A stretch of DNA of 8,697 bases, taken from contig CAKPRW010000061.1 of the NCBI GenBank assembly GCA_934183045.1, positions 1-8,697 of the forward strand, read 5' to 3'. The notes under the pieces are model-generated. The model was given only the letters and a program-made list of their open reading frames with translations, ran no database searches and had not been told where the DNA came from. Both the position numbers and the translations under genes were made by a program. This DNA comes from an uncultured Clostridia bacterium (GTDB lineage Bacteria; Bacillota; Clostridia; TANB77; CAG-508). Below, piece after piece: positions 6,520 through 8,697 of the stretch (positions within the stretch are counted from its first letter, which is position 1; each line of letters begins with the position of its first letter).

Positions 6520-6640
6520 GACTTTAGTAGAATTTGTTAGAATTCATTTCATTAAAGTTTCAAGGAAGTGTTTCAAAGTAATAATACAAGCCTTTAAAAT
6601 ACTTGATAAATAAAGAAAAATAGCAATTGGTTAAGGTATC

Positions 6641-6667
6641 TCACCTCGATTATATTTAGTCCTTTTT
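6641..6667 (+). repeat. attR-like direct repeat
   Basis: This is an imperfect copy (23 of 27) of the tRNA-Pro 3' end and its downstream bases, 4396 bases away, with the CC of the CCA changed to TT. It lies about 120 bases after the last recognisable integrase codon. The stretch 6520-6640 between them holds no gene that I can support and is probably the eroded end of the integrase. Confidence 0.7.
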
Positions 6668-6680
6668 TAAATATATTTAT

Positions 6681-6709
6681 ATTACATTTCGTAAACTTTG
6701 TAGTATAAT
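6681..6709 (+). promoter_or_regulatory. Promoter of the CYTH gene
   Basis: A perfect TATAAT (6704-6709) is preceded at 17 bases by ATTACA (6681-6686), a four-of-six match to the -35 consensus. The start codon is 33 bases downstream. Confidence 0.65.
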
Positions 6710-6742
6710 AGATAAAGAGGTTGGAAAATAAGGAGAGTCAAA

Positions 6743-7321
6743 ATGCCAGTAAAAGAAGAAAATGAAATTACAATTAAAGTTACTTGTTCAAATAATGAAT
6801 TAATACAACTTTTAACTAATAAAGGATTTAATGAAGGGAAAAAATTCACACTTGATGATTATTATTTTATTCCAAAAAATTTAAATATTGAAGAATTAAC
6901 AACAAGAGAAATATTAGCTAAAGCCGTAATCATACGATGTGTTGTATATGATAGTAGTACTATTCAAACAATACTTTTTAAAAAGAAAAATATTAATGAA
7001 AAAGGAGAAATTATAAGCCAAAGAAAAATCGAATGTGACATATTAGATTTTAAAGTAGGAATGGCTTTATTTAAAGAACTGGGCTATTATGAAATTATGA
7101 ATATTAAAGAAAATGATATTATTTATTATAAAGATAAAACCGAATTAGCATTAAAGTTCATAGAAAATCGTAATACTCTAATTGAAATCGAAATAAATGA
7201 TAATTTTGATACAATAGATAAATTAAAAGAATTAATAAGTGAAATTGAAATACCAATAGAAAAAAATAATTACTTTGTAAAAAAAGCAGAAGATGAATTA
7301 AATAGAATATTAAAAAGATAA
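6743..7321 (+). CDS. CYTH-domain protein (class IV adenylate cyclase / triphosphate tunnel family-like)
   Basis: This is a 192-aa cytosolic protein starting at ATG 6743 with AAGGAG 7 bases upstream. The layout of a CYTH domain is visible: an N-terminal beta-strand EITIKV (8-13) at the place of the ExExK signature, a DDYYF segment (38-42), IIRC with Arg65, a Lys run at 80-82, KIECD (96-99), FKELGYYEI (110-118) and the late strand LIEIEI (146-151). CYTH proteins form a beta-barrel tunnel that binds triphosphates with Mg or Mn, and include class IV adenylate cyclases, thiamine triphosphatases and tripolyphosphatases. In the signature the second Glu is Thr (E8-I-T-I-K12), so metal use may differ. 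The gene stands alone between its own promoter and terminator, just outside the integrated element. The fold call is good. The substrate is unknown. Confidence 0.75.
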   Translation: MPVKEENEITIKVTCSNNELIQLLTNKGFNEGKKFTLDDYYFIPKNLNIEELTTREILAKAVIIRCVVYDSSTIQTILFKKKNINEKGEIISQRKIECDILDFKVGMALFKELGYYEIMNIKENDIIYYKDKTELALKFIENRNTLIEIEINDNFDTIDKLKELISEIEIPIEKNNYFVKKAEDELNRILKR

Positions 7322-7323
7322 AT

Positions 7324-7362
7324 ATAAAAATAAAGACATTAAGTTTTGTTACTTAATGTCTT
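7324..7362. terminator. Bidirectional terminator between convergent genes
   Basis: A 12-bp stem (7333-7344 with 7351-7362) has a 6-base loop. The plus side is followed by ATATTTAAG. The minus side reads out into TATTTTTATAT. It separates the CYTH gene from the convergent membrane-protein gene. Confidence 0.75.
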
Positions 7363-7393
7363 ATATTTAAGTATTTAGATTAATTCTAAGTTA

Positions 7394-7825
7394 CTAATAT
7401 CCCCATGTTTTTAATTTCCATTCGTCATGATTAGTTCTAACTAAAATCCAATTCCAGTTTGAATATTCAGTATTAGAATCAAAACCGTCATATAATGCTT
7501 GTTTGCCTGGATATGTTTTAAAATTAGAAGATAAAACAATTGCTTCATTTGTATCGGATTTATATATCAATTTATCATTTTCTATTCGTGATTGTTGATC
7601 GTCATACCAAATTTTGTTTAAGGTTGCTGGGAAATTTTTAAATTCATTTAAAACAATACTTATTGCTGATTCTATATCATTTTTACTATATATTTCAGAG
7701 TCTTCTATAACTATTTCTGCTTTTTTAATATCTCCATCTTTATTAGAGAATACAATTGAAATAAAAACAGTAATACTAATTATTATAAATATTACAATAA
7801 TACCAAATATAATTTTATTTTTCAT
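7394..7825 (-). CDS. Membrane-anchored small extracellular protein (DUF4829-like)
   Basis: This 143-aa protein starts at ATG 7823-7825 with AGGAGT (7833-7838) 7 bases upstream. Residues 5-27 are a single strongly hydrophobic segment after a short Lys-containing N-terminus, with no lipobox Cys, so it is either a signal anchor or an uncleaved signal peptide. The outer part has SKNDIESAISIVLNEF (47-62), LNKIWYDDQQ (69-78), AIVLSSNF (95-102) and a Trp-rich end (NWNWILVR, WKLKTWGY). From memory this pattern is common in Clostridia as a DUF4829-type, NTF2-like secreted domain of unknown role. It lies 56 bases after the peptidase gene on the same strand with no clear promoter between, so it is probably co-transcribed. 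The family assignment is tentative. Confidence 0.7.
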   Translation of the reverse strand: MKNKIIFGIIVIFIIISITVFISIVFSNKDGDIKKAEIVIEDSEIYSKNDIESAISIVLNEFKNFPATLNKIWYDDQQSRIENDKLIYKSDTNEAIVLSSNFKTYPGKQALYDGFDSNTEYSNWNWILVRTNHDEWKLKTWGY

Positions 7826-7881
7826 AATTTAAACTCCTATACGTCTATATTTATTAAAACATTACAAAAATTATTGTTTTT

Positions 7882-8697
7882 TTATGTTAGTTCAGCTAGT
7901 GAATCCCATATATTTAATTCAATTGGTTTTGTCTTTAATAATTCGATTTCATCTTTTTTCATATAATCTTCTTTTATAATTATTTGATACATATATTTTT
8001 CCATCCATGTAGGAGTTGCTATCCAATATCCGGAATTTGTTTCAGTTTTTCCCCAACTGTTTTTTATTTTAAATCTTTTTATTTTTTTATTTTCTAACTC
8101 AATTCCAGTTATCACCATAGTATGTCCAAAATAACATTCTCTTGAATCTAACATTTCGCCTTTTTCCATAGATAAATCTATTTGAAATATATTTTCATAA
8201 TCATATTGTTTGTCATTCCAAATAGATTTTTCTTTATTCATGTATTTTCCATTATCACAACTAAAATATACTATGTCACCATTTTTTAATTGTTGGATAA
8301 TCATTTCTTCTAATCTAGTATACTCTAAATTTAAAAACAAGTTATCCTTATAACCTAGTACATTATATAAGTGTTTTACTGTATATGTTTTATTAAATGG
8401 TTTATTTGGTGAAGGATAATTTATTATATCATGATACTGTTCAAGATTAATTTTTATATGTTTATTAAAAAATTCTAAAGGAGTTATGTCTTTTACAAGT
8501 TTGTATATATTGTTTTTATCCTTAATCTCAAAATCAAATTTGTTAGGTGGTATACCTTGACAATTGCATAATATGTTATAAATGTCTTGTAAAGCTTTTT
8601 CTTTTCTTTCATTAATATTATTTTTGTTTTTTCTTATTTCTATAGTGAATTTTCTTAAATATTTGCTAAGTAATTCATTTAATTCCTTTGTATTTAA
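7882..8697 (-). CDS. pepC: C1-family cysteine aminopeptidase, PepC/bleomycin hydrolase type (5' partial)
   Basis: Reading the minus strand from the window end, the frame is open for 271 codons to TAA at 7882-7884. The TTG at 8340 is an internal Leu, not a start. The segment matches the C-terminal 60% of PepC/bleomycin hydrolases (about 445 aa). In order: ILCNCQGIPPNKFDFE, ITPLEFFNKH, NKPFNKTYTVKHL, LKNGDIVYFSCDNGK, the catalytic His in GHTMVITG (codon 8122-8124), the catalytic Asn in KNSWG (codon 8059-8061), and a C-terminal WDSLAELT comparable to the usual WDPMGALA tail that reaches into the active site. The Cys nucleophile must lie off-window. Family members are cytosolic hexamers that remove N-terminal residues from peptides. 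The sequence is rather divergent (GHTM for THAM). The downstream membrane-anchored gene is likely in the same operon. Confidence 0.88.
   Translation of the reverse strand, partial: LNTKELNELLSKYLRKFTIEIRKNKNNINERKEKALQDIYNILCNCQGIPPNKFDFEIKDKNNIYKLVKDITPLEFFNKHIKINLEQYHDIINYPSPNKPFNKTYTVKHLYNVLGYKDNLFLNLEYTRLEEMIIQQLKNGDIVYFSCDNGKYMNKEKSIWNDKQYDYENIFQIDLSMEKGEMLDSRECYFGHTMVITGIELENKKIKRFKIKNSWGKTETNSGYWIATPTWMEKYMYQIIIKEDYMKKDEIELLKTKPIELNIWDSLAELT

Larger units (their letters stand above)
2246..6667. mobile_element. Decayed tRNA-Pro-integrated mobilizable element carrying a RiPP cassette
   Basis: The boundaries are imperfect direct repeats at the tRNA-Pro 3' end and at 6641-6667. Inside are a MobV relaxase relic near the left end, a mob-associated small-gene relic, an intact radical SAM RiPP operon, a gene fragment and a tyrosine recombinase relic next to the right repeat. 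Relaxase, integrase and tRNA 3'-end duplication together are the layout of an integrative mobilizable element. It cannot move unaided, because the relaxase lacks its N-terminal catalytic half and the integrase lacks its catalytic C-terminus. The intact cassette has higher GC than the relics, so it may have been acquired separately. The repeats and relics are seen directly. The single-element history is inferred. Confidence 0.7.

Noticed and set aside
6621..6649. tRNA-like fragment: TAGCAATTGGTTAAGG resembles a D-arm just before CACCTCGA
   Set aside because: No anticodon or T-arm follows. The spacing is impossible for a tRNA. Only the CACCTCGA part can be explained, as the att repeat.
8338..8340. 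TTG as start of a separate 152-aa protein on minus
   Set aside because: The frame is open through all 119 codons to the window end, and these encode the preceding part of the same PepC-like protein.
7882..8697. PepC-like peptidase as the leader protease of the RiPP cassette
   Set aside because: It lies about 3 kb away, outside the att repeats and in a different operon. PepC enzymes trim N-termini one residue at a time in the cytosol. Nothing links them.
1..8697. CRISPR array or insertion sequence
   Set aside because: I see no regularly spaced repeats, no transposase frame and no terminal inverted repeats with target duplications.

Overview
The window is low-GC DNA with Firmicutes features: ribosome binding sites of the AGGAGG type, sigma-A-like promoters, tRNA genes that encode their own CCA, and genes typical of anaerobic Clostridia (a CYTH protein, a PepC-like C1 peptidase, MobV and Tn916-like mobility remnants, a radical SAM RiPP cassette). 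I infer a gut-type or anaerobic Clostridia chromosome but cannot name a species.

Layout. 1-1793 (+) is the 3' part of an adenosine-deaminase-superfamily gene whose C-terminus carries an extra Rossmann-like domain, closed by a strong terminator. 1949-2256 holds two divergent tRNA genes, tRNA-Arg(ACG) on minus and tRNA-Pro(TGG) on plus, each with its own promoter. The last bases of tRNA-Pro and the sequence just after it (2245-2271) recur in imperfect form at 6641-6667 (23 of 27 identical). I read this pair as the attL and attR of an element about 4.4 kb long.

Inside that element almost everything is decayed. There is a MobV/Pre relaxase relic (2361-3180), a small mob-associated gene relic (3185-3506), an AT-rich gene fragment (4973-5383, minus) and a tyrosine recombinase relic (5387-6519) that has lost its catalytic C-terminus. 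In the middle sits one intact and visibly more GC-rich cassette on minus, 3513-4989. It has a consensus promoter, a structured leader, a 64-aa precursor peptide with five cysteines exactly four residues apart, an intercistronic hairpin, a 338-aa radical SAM/SPASM maturase and a terminator. This is a ribosomally synthesised, radical-SAM-modified peptide (RiPP) system resembling the ACGX-type pairs, and it is the most interesting content of the window. No exporter or dedicated protease lies beside it.

Right of the element: a CYTH-domain protein (6743-7321, +), a bidirectional terminator, and a minus-strand pair running in from the right edge. The pair is the C-terminal 271 residues of a PepC/bleomycin-hydrolase-like cysteine peptidase (7882-8697, open to the window end), followed by a small membrane-anchored protein (7394-7825).
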